Assembly: GCF_003385115.1 (NCBI RefSeq)
Contig: NZ_QUNI01000012.1
Location: forward strand, 1-64,000
Origin: Flavobacterium aquicola
GTDB lineage: Bacteria; Bacteroidota; Bacteroidia; Flavobacteriales; Flavobacteriaceae
Reading direction: 5' to 3'
DNA length: 64,000 bases
The notes beneath the pieces were generated by a model. That model did no database searches and had not been told where the DNA came from. It saw only the letters and a program-made list of their open reading frames with translations. Positions 31,508 through 39,493 of the stretch are shown here, one piece after another. The position numbers and the translations under genes were made by a program. Every line of letters begins with the position of its first letter. Position 1 is the stretch's first letter.

Positions 31508-32716
31508 ATGACACGTGCCATTGTACATATGGATTTGGATACTTTTTTTGTCTCCTGTGCCAGACTGCAAAACCCTCAATTGAATGGTATTCCTTTAATT
31601 GTTGGCGGTGGCGAAAGAGGCGTTGTCGCTTCGTGTTCTTATGAAGCAAGATATTTTGGAGTGCGTTCTGCGATGCCTATACGAATGGCATTGCAGCTTT
31701 GTCCACAGGCAAAAATCATCAAAGGGGATATGGAATTATTTTCTAATAAATCCTATGAAGTTACCCAGATTATTGAAGAGAATACTCCTATTGTGGAGAA
31801 AGCAAGTATTGATGAGTTTTATCTGGATATTTCAGGAATGGATAAATTCTATGGCTGTTACAAATGGACCAATGAACTCTCGCAGACCATTACAAAGGAA
31901 ACAGGATTGCCTATAAGTTTTGCTTTATCGGTCAATAAAACAGTTTCTAAAATTGCAACAGGCGAAGGGAAGCCAAAAGGAAATCTGGAGATTCCTCAAA
32001 ATAAGGTGCAGTCTTTTCTAAATCCTCTTTCTATCCGTAAAATTCCAATGGTTGGTGAAGTGACATTCAATCTGCTGTCAAGACTGGGCATCCGAAACAT
32101 AGAAAAATTATCAGAAACCCCTGCAGAAGTATTACAAAGCCTGATAGGCAAAAATGGGCTGGAACTTTGGAAAAAAGCCAATGGCATTGATAATTCCCCC
32201 GTTGAACCTTATACCGAAAGAAAATCACTTTCAACGGAACATACTTATCTTCAGGATACGATCGACATACAAAAAGTGAGAGAACTGATTTTGGGAATGA
32301 TCGAAAAATTGGCCTATCAGGCACGGTGTGAAGAGTGGCTTGTTTCCACTATATCAGTCAAAATACGATATGCCAATTTTGATACAGAAAATCTGCAGCG
32401 AAAGATAACATATACTTCCTGCGATCATGTTTTAGGAAAGATGGCATTGGAATTATTTGGTAAACTTTACAACCGCAGAATGCGTATTCGATTGGTAGGC
32501 ATAACCTTTAGCGGATTAGTCCGAGGAACTTATCAGATAGATATGTTTGAGGATACTGAGGAAATGCTGGCATTATATCAAGCGATGGATAAAATAAAGA
32601 ACCGTTTTGGTTATGATGCAGTGACACGCGGCGGAAGCAGAAACCTTAAATCAAAAACAGCCAATATAATTTCAAATCCGAGAGCACAAATAATTACTCC
32701 TAAAGATCCTGAATAA
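31508..32716 (+). CDS. dinB: Y-family DNA polymerase (Pol IV-like)
   Basis: A 402-residue Y-family polymerase. The catalytic acids are present: Asp9 in HMDLDTFF and Asp102-Glu103 in SIDEFYLD. SCSYEARYFGVRSAMP forms the finger loop, KTVSKIATGEGKP and the helix-hairpin-helix GEVTFNLLSRLGI follow, and the little-finger domain begins near 235. QIDMF near 345 resembles a beta-clamp motif. It should bypass lesions. Its stop overlaps the start of the adjacent DnaE2-like gene by one base (TAATG). The pairing parallels ImuB-ImuC mutasomes, except that ImuB is normally catalytically dead and this protein is not. Confidence 0.94.
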   Translation: MTRAIVHMDLDTFFVSCARLQNPQLNGIPLIVGGGERGVVASCSYEARYFGVRSAMPIRMALQLCPQAKIIKGDMELFSNKSYEVTQIIEENTPIVEKASIDEFYLDISGMDKFYGCYKWTNELSQTITKETGLPISFALSVNKTVSKIATGEGKPKGNLEIPQNKVQSFLNPLSIRKIPMVGEVTFNLLSRLGIRNIEKLSETPAEVLQSLIGKNGLELWKKANGIDNSPVEPYTERKSLSTEHTYLQDTIDIQKVRELILGMIEKLAYQARCEEWLVSTISVKIRYANFDTENLQRKITYTSCDHVLGKMALELFGKLYNRRMRIRLVGITFSGLVRGTYQIDMFEDTEEMLALYQAMDKIKNRFGYDAVTRGGSRNLKSKTANIISNPRAQIITPKDPE

Positions 32717-35700
32717 TGTACCTTAATTGCCATTCCTTTCATTCGCTGCGTTACGGAACTATTCCATTACATGAACTGGTGAAGCAGGCGGGTTCCTATA
32801 ATGTTACAGCCATGGCTTTGACTGATATTAATACAGTAACCGGAATTTATGATTTTATAAAAGAGTGTAATGCTTCCCAGATAAAACCTTTGATAGGAAT
32901 CGATTTTCGCAATAACTGCAGACAATTATATGTGGGTTTGGCAAAAAACAGCGATGGAATAGGGGAGATGAACAGGCTGTTAACCAAACATAATTTCGAA
33001 AACAGTCAGCTTCCGGATTGTGCACCCCGTTTTCAAAATGTCTTTGTCATTTATCCATTAGATAACGTTCCCGATGAATTGCAGGAGAATGAATTTATTG
33101 GTATTACTGCCGATCAGCTTCCCAAGCTATACAGTCCTGCATGGAAAAGCAGGATGGATAAAATGGTGGTACTGCAAAGTGTTACGTATAGAACAAAATG
33201 CGAATTTAATCTGCATAAAATTTTAAGGGCAATCGATCTCAATATTATTGGAAGCAAATTAACAAAAGCGGATTACTGTAAAATTTCTGATGTAATGATA
33301 CCTCTAGAAGACTTAACGGCTAAATTCGACAGCTATCCAATTATTATTAAAAACACAATAAAAATCATATCAGAATGTAATTTTCAATACGATTTCAATA
33401 TCAAAAGAAATAAAAAGCATTACAAAGCAAACAAACAGGAGGATATTGAACTGTTAACTACACTAGCTTACAAAGGTATGATCCGCAGGTACGGTAATAG
33501 CAACGAGGAAGCATTAAAAAGAGTCGAAAAAGAATTAAAGGTAATTGATGAACTGGAATTCAGCGGTTATTTTCTCATCACCTGGGATATTGTGCAACAC
33601 AGCATCAGTCAGGGATTTATGCATATCGGACGAGGAAGTGGCGCTAACAGCATCATTGCGTATTGTCTTGACATTACGGACATTTGTCCGTTAGAACTTG
33701 ATTTGTATTTTGAACGTTTTTTAAACCTCAACCGAAAAACACCGCCCGATTTTGACATTGACTGGTCCTGGCGTGAACGTGACACCATTTTGGATTACAT
33801 TTTTAAGAAATATGGACGTGATCACGTTGCTTTTTGCGGGACCAATGTAGAATTCAAATACCGTTCTATTTTTCGTGAAGTTGGAAAAGTCTTTGGTTTA
33901 CCAAAGGAAGAATTGGATCAGTTAGCCAAAAAACCAATAGAGCAGCATCATAAAAATGAGGTGGTTAGAATGGTACAGAAATTTGGCAAAATGCTCGAAA
34001 AATATCCCAATCAGCGCAGTATGCATTCCTGTGGCATTATTATTTCTGAAGACCCCATAACTAATTTTACAGCTTTAGAAATGCCTCCAAAGGGTTTTCC
34101 AATTGTCCAGTTTGATATGCATACAGCCGAAGACATTGGTTTTGATAAATTCGATATTTTAAGCCAGCGTGGCATTGGTCATATCGATGATGCCGTAAAA
34201 CTGATTAAAAAAAACCAGAATATAGATGTCAATATTCGGGATACTTCCATTTCTAAAGATGAAATAAAATGCAATGAATTTTTAAGAAAAGGAAATACCA
34301 TTGGATGTTTTTATATTGAAAGTCCTGCTATGCGCGGTTTGTTAAGAAGACTTAATTGTGATAATTACAAAGTGCTCGTGGCTGCTTCCTCGATCATACG
34401 TCCAGGAGTGGCACAATCTGGAATGATGAAAGAATATATTTTCCGGCACAATCATCCCGACCGTTTCGAATATTTTCATGATGTATTCAAGGAACAATTA
34501 GGTGAAACTTACGGTATCATGGTGTATCAGGAGGATGTCATAAAAATTGCCTTGCACTATGGCGGACTTCCTGCTGCTGATGGTGATATCCTTCGCCGGG
34601 CCATGAGCGGTAAAGGACGTTCCAAAGAAGCTCTGCAAAAAGTAAAAGACAACTTTTTTAGCTCCTGTGCCCAAAAAGGACATTCATTGCCGTTGAGTCA
34701 GGAAATTTACCGTCAGATTGAATCCTTTGCAGGCTATTCGTTCTGCAAAGCACATTCGGCATCTTATGCTGTAGAAAGTTACCAGAGTCTGTATCTGAAA
34801 ACTTATTTTCCTATTGAATTTATGACAGCTGTGATCAATAATTTTGGAGGCTTTTACCGTACAGAAGTTTACATACATGAGGCAAGAATGTCCGGAGCGA
34901 AAATACATAATCCATGTGTTAATAAAAGTGATGAGCAGACCAATGTATTTGGCAGGAATATTTATCTGGGGTTGCAGCATTTAAAAAGTCTGGAATCAAA
35001 AACAGCTGCATTTATAATAAGCGAAAGAAATGAGAATGGTCCTTATCAGTCGCTGGAGGATTTTATCAACCGTATCACTATTGGAATTGAAGGAATACAA
35101 ATACTGATTTTTATAGGAGCCTTTCGTTTTACAGGAAAAACAAAAAATCAATTATTGATACTTGCACGATTAATTTTAATCAATTTCAAGCCAGAGAACC
35201 GTAATCTCATGCTGCTCAGCGAACCGGTCAAGGAATATGAATTGCCCGTACTGGATCGCTCGCCTTTTGAAGACGCTTTTGATGAGATTGAACTGCTTGA
35301 TTTTCCAGTTTCGGTTACGCCGTTTAATTTATTGCAGACTACTTTTCGTGGCGATGTAATGGCAAAGGATTTGACCCAGCATCACAAAAAAACAGTTCGC
35401 ATGCTTGCCTATTTAATTTCAAGGAAGCATGTTCCCACAAAACGTGGCGACATGTATTTTGGTACTTGGATAGATGCAGAAGGTCAGTTTTTTGATACGG
35501 CACATTTTGCCGACAGCCTGAGTAAATACCCTTTTCTGGGTGGTGGCTGTTATCTTTTGCTTGGTCAAGTTGAGGTAGATTATCATTTTCCCACAGTTAC
35601 CATATCCAAAATGGCTAAAATGCCTTTTATTCCAGACCCCCGTTACGCAGCTACTGATGAAAAAAGATTCCATACACAACAGCAGATCCGTGAAGATGTG

Positions 35701-35772
35701 AGTATGACTCATAGAGATCCTTATCCGCAGGAACATGAATACAATATGCCCCGGCATAAAATGTCTCCCTGA
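32716..35772 (+). CDS. dnaE2: Error-prone DNA polymerase III alpha subunit, DnaE2/ImuC-like
   Basis: A 1018-residue C-family polymerase, the length of DnaE2/ImuC rather than the roughly 1160 of the replicative DnaE. The PHP domain opens it (NCHSFHSLRYGTIPLHELV), the polymerase active site is PPDFDIDWS with Asp347 and Asp349, and the thumb and fingers include RGSGANSIIAY and SFAGYSFCKAHSASYA. A tail of about 200 residues (from 810) lacks an evident clamp motif. Translation is coupled to the Y-family polymerase by TAATG. Together they are probably an SOS-type translesion synthesis unit. A bidirectional terminator follows at 35829. Confidence 0.93.
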   Translation: MYLNCHSFHSLRYGTIPLHELVKQAGSYNVTAMALTDINTVTGIYDFIKECNASQIKPLIGIDFRNNCRQLYVGLAKNSDGIGEMNRLLTKHNFENSQLPDCAPRFQNVFVIYPLDNVPDELQENEFIGITADQLPKLYSPAWKSRMDKMVVLQSVTYRTKCEFNLHKILRAIDLNIIGSKLTKADYCKISDVMIPLEDLTAKFDSYPIIIKNTIKIISECNFQYDFNIKRNKKHYKANKQEDIELLTTLAYKGMIRRYGNSNEEALKRVEKELKVIDELEFSGYFLITWDIVQHSISQGFMHIGRGSGANSIIAYCLDITDICPLELDLYFERFLNLNRKTPPDFDIDWSWRERDTILDYIFKKYGRDHVAFCGTNVEFKYRSIFREVGKVFGLPKEELDQLAKKPIEQHHKNEVVRMVQKFGKMLEKYPNQRSMHSCGIIISEDPITNFTALEMPPKGFPIVQFDMHTAEDIGFDKFDILSQRGIGHIDDAVKLIKKNQNIDVNIRDTSISKDEIKCNEFLRKGNTIGCFYIESPAMRGLLRRLNCDNYKVLVAASSIIRPGVAQSGMMKEYIFRHNHPDRFEYFHDVFKEQLGETYGIMVYQEDVIKIALHYGGLPAADGDILRRAMSGKGRSKEALQKVKDNFFSSCAQKGHSLPLSQEIYRQIESFAGYSFCKAHSASYAVESYQSLYLKTYFPIEFMTAVINNFGGFYRTEVYIHEARMSGAKIHNPCVNKSDEQTNVFGRNIYLGLQHLKSLESKTAAFIISERNENGPYQSLEDFINRITIGIEGIQILIFIGAFRFTGKTKNQLLILARLILINFKPENRNLMLLSEPVKEYELPVLDRSPFEDAFDEIELLDFPVSVTPFNLLQTTFRGDVMAKDLTQHHKKTVRMLAYLISRKHVPTKRGDMYFGTWIDAEGQFFDTAHFADSLSKYPFLGGGCYLLLGQVEVDYHFPTVTISKMAKMPFIPDPRYAATDEKRFHTQQQIREDVSMTHRDPYPQEHEYNMPRHKMSP

Positions 35773-35828
35773 GAAGCTTTTCAATTTAATAGAAGCACAG
35801 TATATTGATTTTCTTCAACTGAATAAAA

Positions 35829-35856
35829 AAGCCTGATTCTGAAAAAAATCAGGCTT
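35829..35856. terminator. Bidirectional terminator
   Basis: AAGCCTGATT (35829-35838) pairs with AATCAGGCTT (35847-35856), with A-runs before and a weak T-run after; it lies between the convergent DnaE2-like and DUF6055-like genes. Confidence 0.7.
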
Positions 35857-35890
35857 ACTAGGACGCATTAAATCTGAGCTAAAAATCTCT

Positions 35891-38125
35891 TTATTCCTTA
35901 ATAAAAGATTTAGTTACTAAATCATTTTCTGTTTGAATACGTAAAAAATATACGCCTGGAGCCAAATGACTGCAATTATATGCAACATTAACTCTTCCGC
36001 TTTCATAAGTGTCATCTGTAATGTCATTTAATTTATGTCCATTTAAATCAAACAATGAAATATTGACTTTTCCCTGTTCTGTCTGCATAAATGAAACTGT
36101 CAAACTTCCGCCTGTTGGATTTGGAAAAATATTTAAACTGACATCTGAAGATTCAACACTTACTTTATTTACAGCAAGTTTTGAAGTGTCACAAGTTGGC
36201 GTTACACTAAAAGCCATCGCTGCAGCCGAAAAATTTGTAAAAGAGGGATTAATATCAACATTAGAAACATCGCTGGCACCTTTCCCGTCACAATCACTTC
36301 TGCCATTTGTCCAGTATGGGAATTGAAGATATACACCCGGTGTAGAACAGCTTCCAATTTCTGCATCACCGCCTACAACAACTGAGCTTCCAAAATTTCC
36401 AGCAAACAGCATAGCATTTCCTTTAATATTGGCCGTATTTGCCACTGAGCCGCCTTCCATCCAGGCATTTCCTTCTACTATAGCACTGTTTGATATAGCG
36501 GCGTTATATACACATGCATTACCTCGTATAATAGCGCTTCCGTTAATAGTTCCCCCGTCTACCATTGCATATCCGTCTATTCGGGCATTTCCTGAAATAT
36601 TTCCAGCTCGTACAATTGCGTACGGCCCCACATATACTGTTGATGCTACAGTTGCAGTATTGGATACCCAGCCACCTCCGTTTGTATGCAGGTGTCCGTT
36701 AATTTTAAGAAATTTTCTAAAATCAGCTGCAGCCTGAAACCCTTCAGGATTCGCATTTGCAATTTTTATTTCATAAGGATATCTTCTTTGTTTAGGATAT
36801 CCTATGTCTGTATTATAATTTACATGCACTTTTGGAGCTGAAAATACCACCAGAAATATATTTGCTTCTGTTGCAGTATTCAAAATAAATGATGCTTCTC
36901 CATCCGTTTTATACATTGGACTATAACGGGAAATAGTGCCATCTGTTTTTGTAGTAACAAAACCATATCTCCATCCGGCTTGAGTTGGATTGACTTCCGC
37001 ATGTCCTTTAAATTTAATGGTTACTTTCTTTTGAGTACCTGAACAAGTTGGGTATAACGGAATAACATTCATCCCGTAGTCCTGCGGCGCCCAATCAGTA
37101 TTAGTATAATATTGATCTGTAGTTCCTGTAACTTTTGTAAGAAGTGTATATTGTCTGCTTGTATATCGTGGCATATAATCCTGAATTGATTTATATACTT
37201 CTCTGATTTTTTTTCCAAAATTGCTGGTGGTATTTATTTGAGAGTTCCATTGAATTGGGTAATCAAACGCGGGCTGTCTCTGCGCATAACCCCACAAATA
37301 ATCATTCAATTGATCTTGTGTAAAACCTTTGAGTCTTTTGATTGTTTCAAGCGGATGTTCCTGATTTTTCGATTCGGCCCACATTCTTCGTGTAAAATCA
37401 AATCCATCTTTTTCCTGTACATAATACATCAAATGAAAATTAGTATAATGATGACGGCTTGATGACCACATAAAGTTTCGGGTCTGTATCCATCGGGTCA
37501 AAGTACCATCAATTTCAGCCCATTGTGGATAAGCCTGAGAGCGCATAAAATTAGCGTGCCCTTCAAAGAAAGGACTTGCCCACTCATAACCTGAAAAAGC
37601 ATTTCCGGCTCCAGGATTTTCCTGAATATGCATCATCATCTGCAATGTATGAGCAAACTCATGAGATAGCGCACCGCCATCTCTTGTTGCTTCAGGATGT
37701 ACAAACATTGCACCAATAGTATTACTAAATGAGCTGGCTTGGGCAAATGCCTGCAAACGTTCATCTGTAGAGTTCCAAGTATTCATCATCATGATAATGA
37801 TTTTGTACTTTCCTAAATTTTTTGTCGATGCATTACTAACAAATTTTAAATCAGTTATGTAACGTTTAAAACTGGTCTCAAGAGTGTCAGCAACTGATTT
37901 TGGAGTAAAACGCAATGTTGGGTCTGAGTATGTTGCTGGATTGGTACCAACCTTATCTCCCCAATACAGCACAAAATTGGTAGATTCATATCTTCTGGAG
38001 CTCGATGTTTTATTATAGAACTCATTATTGGGGTCGCTCCATTCTGTAGGAGTAAAAAGGGTTTTCTGCCCTATTGCAGTATAACTGCAAAGAAAAAGGA
38101 CAGCTTGAAGTAAAAGTGTTTTCAT
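35891..38125 (-). CDS. Type IX-secreted protein with a DUF6055-like metalloprotease domain and a left-handed beta-helix
   Basis: A 744-residue protein from the ATG at 38125 (a TTG upstream is less likely). Order: signal peptide (1-20, ending YTAIGQ); an N-terminal domain resembling DUF6055/Svx-AvrXca proteins (NFVLYWGDKVG); the site HEFAH at 155-159 with a Glu at 188 (FFEGHANFM), a gluzincin HExxH-plus-Glu pattern; a beta-rich middle; a left-handed hexapeptide-repeat helix at about 490-590 (units such as ARIDGYAMVDGG); and a C-terminal type IX sorting domain with NIFPNPTGG and a final TKSFIKE. It should be secreted and cell-surface attached. Substrate unknown; plant-cell-wall or glycoprotein targets would fit the Svx relation, as inference. 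Confidence 0.88.
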   Translation of the reverse strand: MKTLLLQAVLFLCSYTAIGQKTLFTPTEWSDPNNEFYNKTSSSRRYESTNFVLYWGDKVGTNPATYSDPTLRFTPKSVADTLETSFKRYITDLKFVSNASTKNLGKYKIIIMMMNTWNSTDERLQAFAQASSFSNTIGAMFVHPEATRDGGALSHEFAHTLQMMMHIQENPGAGNAFSGYEWASPFFEGHANFMRSQAYPQWAEIDGTLTRWIQTRNFMWSSSRHHYTNFHLMYYVQEKDGFDFTRRMWAESKNQEHPLETIKRLKGFTQDQLNDYLWGYAQRQPAFDYPIQWNSQINTTSNFGKKIREVYKSIQDYMPRYTSRQYTLLTKVTGTTDQYYTNTDWAPQDYGMNVIPLYPTCSGTQKKVTIKFKGHAEVNPTQAGWRYGFVTTKTDGTISRYSPMYKTDGEASFILNTATEANIFLVVFSAPKVHVNYNTDIGYPKQRRYPYEIKIANANPEGFQAAADFRKFLKINGHLHTNGGGWVSNTATVASTVYVGPYAIVRAGNISGNARIDGYAMVDGGTINGSAIIRGNACVYNAAISNSAIVEGNAWMEGGSVANTANIKGNAMLFAGNFGSSVVVGGDAEIGSCSTPGVYLQFPYWTNGRSDCDGKGASDVSNVDINPSFTNFSAAAMAFSVTPTCDTSKLAVNKVSVESSDVSLNIFPNPTGGSLTVSFMQTEQGKVNISLFDLNGHKLNDITDDTYESGRVNVAYNCSHLAPGVYFLRIQTENDLVTKSFIKE

Positions 38126-38524
38126 ATAATCAATATTAATCAAGGTTAGAAATCGATTTTAGATATATATTACTGGTGTTTTTTCAAAAAGACATACAAA
38201 CAAAACTTTACTGCACAGCATCTCGAATGCATTGGACTTTGAATTATCAATTAAAAAGGTCTTTTGTTTACTAAGATAAATATGTATGTGTTTATTATTC
38301 AGATAATTAATAATTATGCTTTTTAAGTTTTTTATTTACATTTGTAAATTTAAAAGCATTTACCAAATGAATAGAAGTGTATTTTATCCTAACCAAATAC
38401 TATATTATCATATTTTAAGTATTTTATTACTATTTAAATAAAAAATGGAAATAAAATATTAAAAACTTGAATATAAATTACACTATATAATGTATGTATT
38501 GGTAATATCGTTTTTTAGATTTGC
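38126..38524. other. A/T-rich spacer upstream of the type IX-secreted protein
   Basis: No gene or clear promoter element seen. It is A/T-rich, with long A/T runs and no hairpin I would name. Confidence 0.4.
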
Positions 38525-38617
38525 GTGAACCCAGAATTCGACCGTCATGTACGCTGGTGGGAGAAAACAAGTGATCACGCCCCTGTATGGATTGGAATTG
38601 ATTTCGATACTTTATAA
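38525..38617 (+). pseudogene. Remnant of exodeoxyribonuclease III, C-terminal 30 codons
   Basis: A short open stretch starting with GTG encodes VNPEFDRHVRWWEKTSDHAP-type sequence and then VWIGIDFDTL before a stop. The SDHAP motif with the preceding RWWEKT is the C-terminal active-site box (catalytic Asp-His) of the Bacteroidota XthA-like nucleases. No N-terminal part or fold exists upstream, so it is the tail of a lost gene, left by deletion or an incomplete insertion. Confidence 0.75.
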
Positions 38618-38797
38618 TTGCAGTATTTTTTTTTGATAATGCTGTCTAAAAATTTCTAAGCCCTCCCTTGGTAAGAAGATATAAAGCTATGGATACAGAT
38701 AGTTTTTATTTTATTTCTGAAGAGTAAAAAAATATAAAATACTAATGATAACTGCTGTTAAATTAGCATTTTTGCAGAATAATTAATTTAGAGCAAT

Positions 38798-39055
38798 ATG
38801 GATATAGTCAAATTTAAAATCACATCAAAAACGATAAAAATAGAAGTACGCAATTCTAATAACTACGTTTTTAATTTTAATACTGCCTTAGATATTGAAA
38901 AAGAGGATAAAGATGTTTTATTAAGACTATACAATGCATTAGATATTCTTTTTAAAAAGGAAAATACAAGCGAAATTAAAAACTATATTTCGCCTAATCA
39001 GACAAATATACTCGATCAGATTTCTGCCATCGATAATTTAGAAAAGGAGAAATAA
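38798..39055 (+). CDS. Small protein of unknown function
   Basis: An 85-residue protein with a mixed beta/alpha pattern: an N-terminal beta section (VKFKITSKTIKIEVRNS), then a helix (KDVLLRLYNALDILFKKEN), and a Glu/Lys-rich end. No signal peptide, no membrane helix, no recognised motif. Codon use is like its neighbours. No function proposed; real-gene status rests on length and a plausible leader only. Confidence 0.5.
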   Translation: MDIVKFKITSKTIKIEVRNSNNYVFNFNTALDIEKEDKDVLLRLYNALDILFKKENTSEIKNYISPNQTNILDQISAIDNLEKEK

Positions 39056-39164
39056 ACAAATTCTGTGCTGTAGTTTTAAAAATCAAATAGGGATTACATT
39101 AGAAACTATCGGTGCTGATTGTGCGTAAATTATAATGAACAGGATGAGTTTTAGTAATAAGTTA

Positions 39165-39195
39165 TTTGCTTATGTGTATTATTCTTCTATTTTTG
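39165..39195 (+). promoter_or_regulatory. Complete Bacteroidota promoter for the histone-H1-like gene
   Basis: TTTG (39165-39168), 19-base spacer, TATTTTTG (39188-39195), matching the -33/-7 consensus at every conserved base. Transcription would start near 39202, fixing the gene start at 39222 rather than the upstream in-frame ATG at 39135. Confidence 0.85.
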
Positions 39196-39221
39196 TATCT
39201 AAGAATTTAAATAAAATCATC

Positions 39222-39398
39222 ATGAAAGACTTAGTTGCAAAAATTAATGCAGAAATTGAAACGTTTAAAACTGAATCAGAATCACTTGTAGAAAAAGGTG
39301 TGAAAGCAGCAGGAGCAAGAGCCCGAAAATCAAGTTTAGAAATAGAGAAACTTTTAAAAGAATTTAGAAAAGTTTCAGTAGAAGAATCTAAAAAATAA
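39222..39398 (+). CDS. Histone-H1-like (Hc1-type) small protein
   Basis: A 58-residue Lys/Glu-rich helical protein (MKDLVAKINAEIETFKTES, then KGVKAAGARARKSSLEIEKLLK). It resembles the small histone-H1 family proteins common in Bacteroidota, which are named for Chlamydia Hc1 and thought to bind DNA. The frame continues upstream to 39135 but the strong promoter at 39165-39195 overlies that part, so the shorter start is chosen. A terminator follows at once, making a compact monocistronic gene. Confidence 0.85.
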   Translation: MKDLVAKINAEIETFKTESESLVEKGVKAAGARARKSSLEIEKLLKEFRKVSVEESKK

Positions 39399-39407
39399 TT
39401 TATTTCA

Positions 39408-39441
39408 AAAAAGCCCTTATGATTTTCATAAGGGCTTTTTT
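39408..39441 (+). terminator. Strong rho-independent terminator after the H1-like gene
   Basis: AAAAAGCCCTTATGA pairs with TCATAAGGGCTTTTT across a TTT loop, with the T-run built into the stem end; one of the best terminators in the window. It may also serve the minus-strand regulator gene that ends at 39494. Confidence 0.9.
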
Positions 39442-39493
39442 TATAGAGGGAATAGTTTTTCATTAAAACTTCTATTGTAAATGACGGTTGCTG

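Noticed and set aside
36009..36737. Plus-strand open frames antisense to the type IX-secreted gene
   Set aside because: Both are shadows of the beta-helix and sorting-domain codons of the minus-strand gene and show no signal of their own.
39135..39221. Longer N-terminus for the H1-like gene
   Set aside because: A full-consensus promoter lies within that stretch, so transcription begins after 39135.
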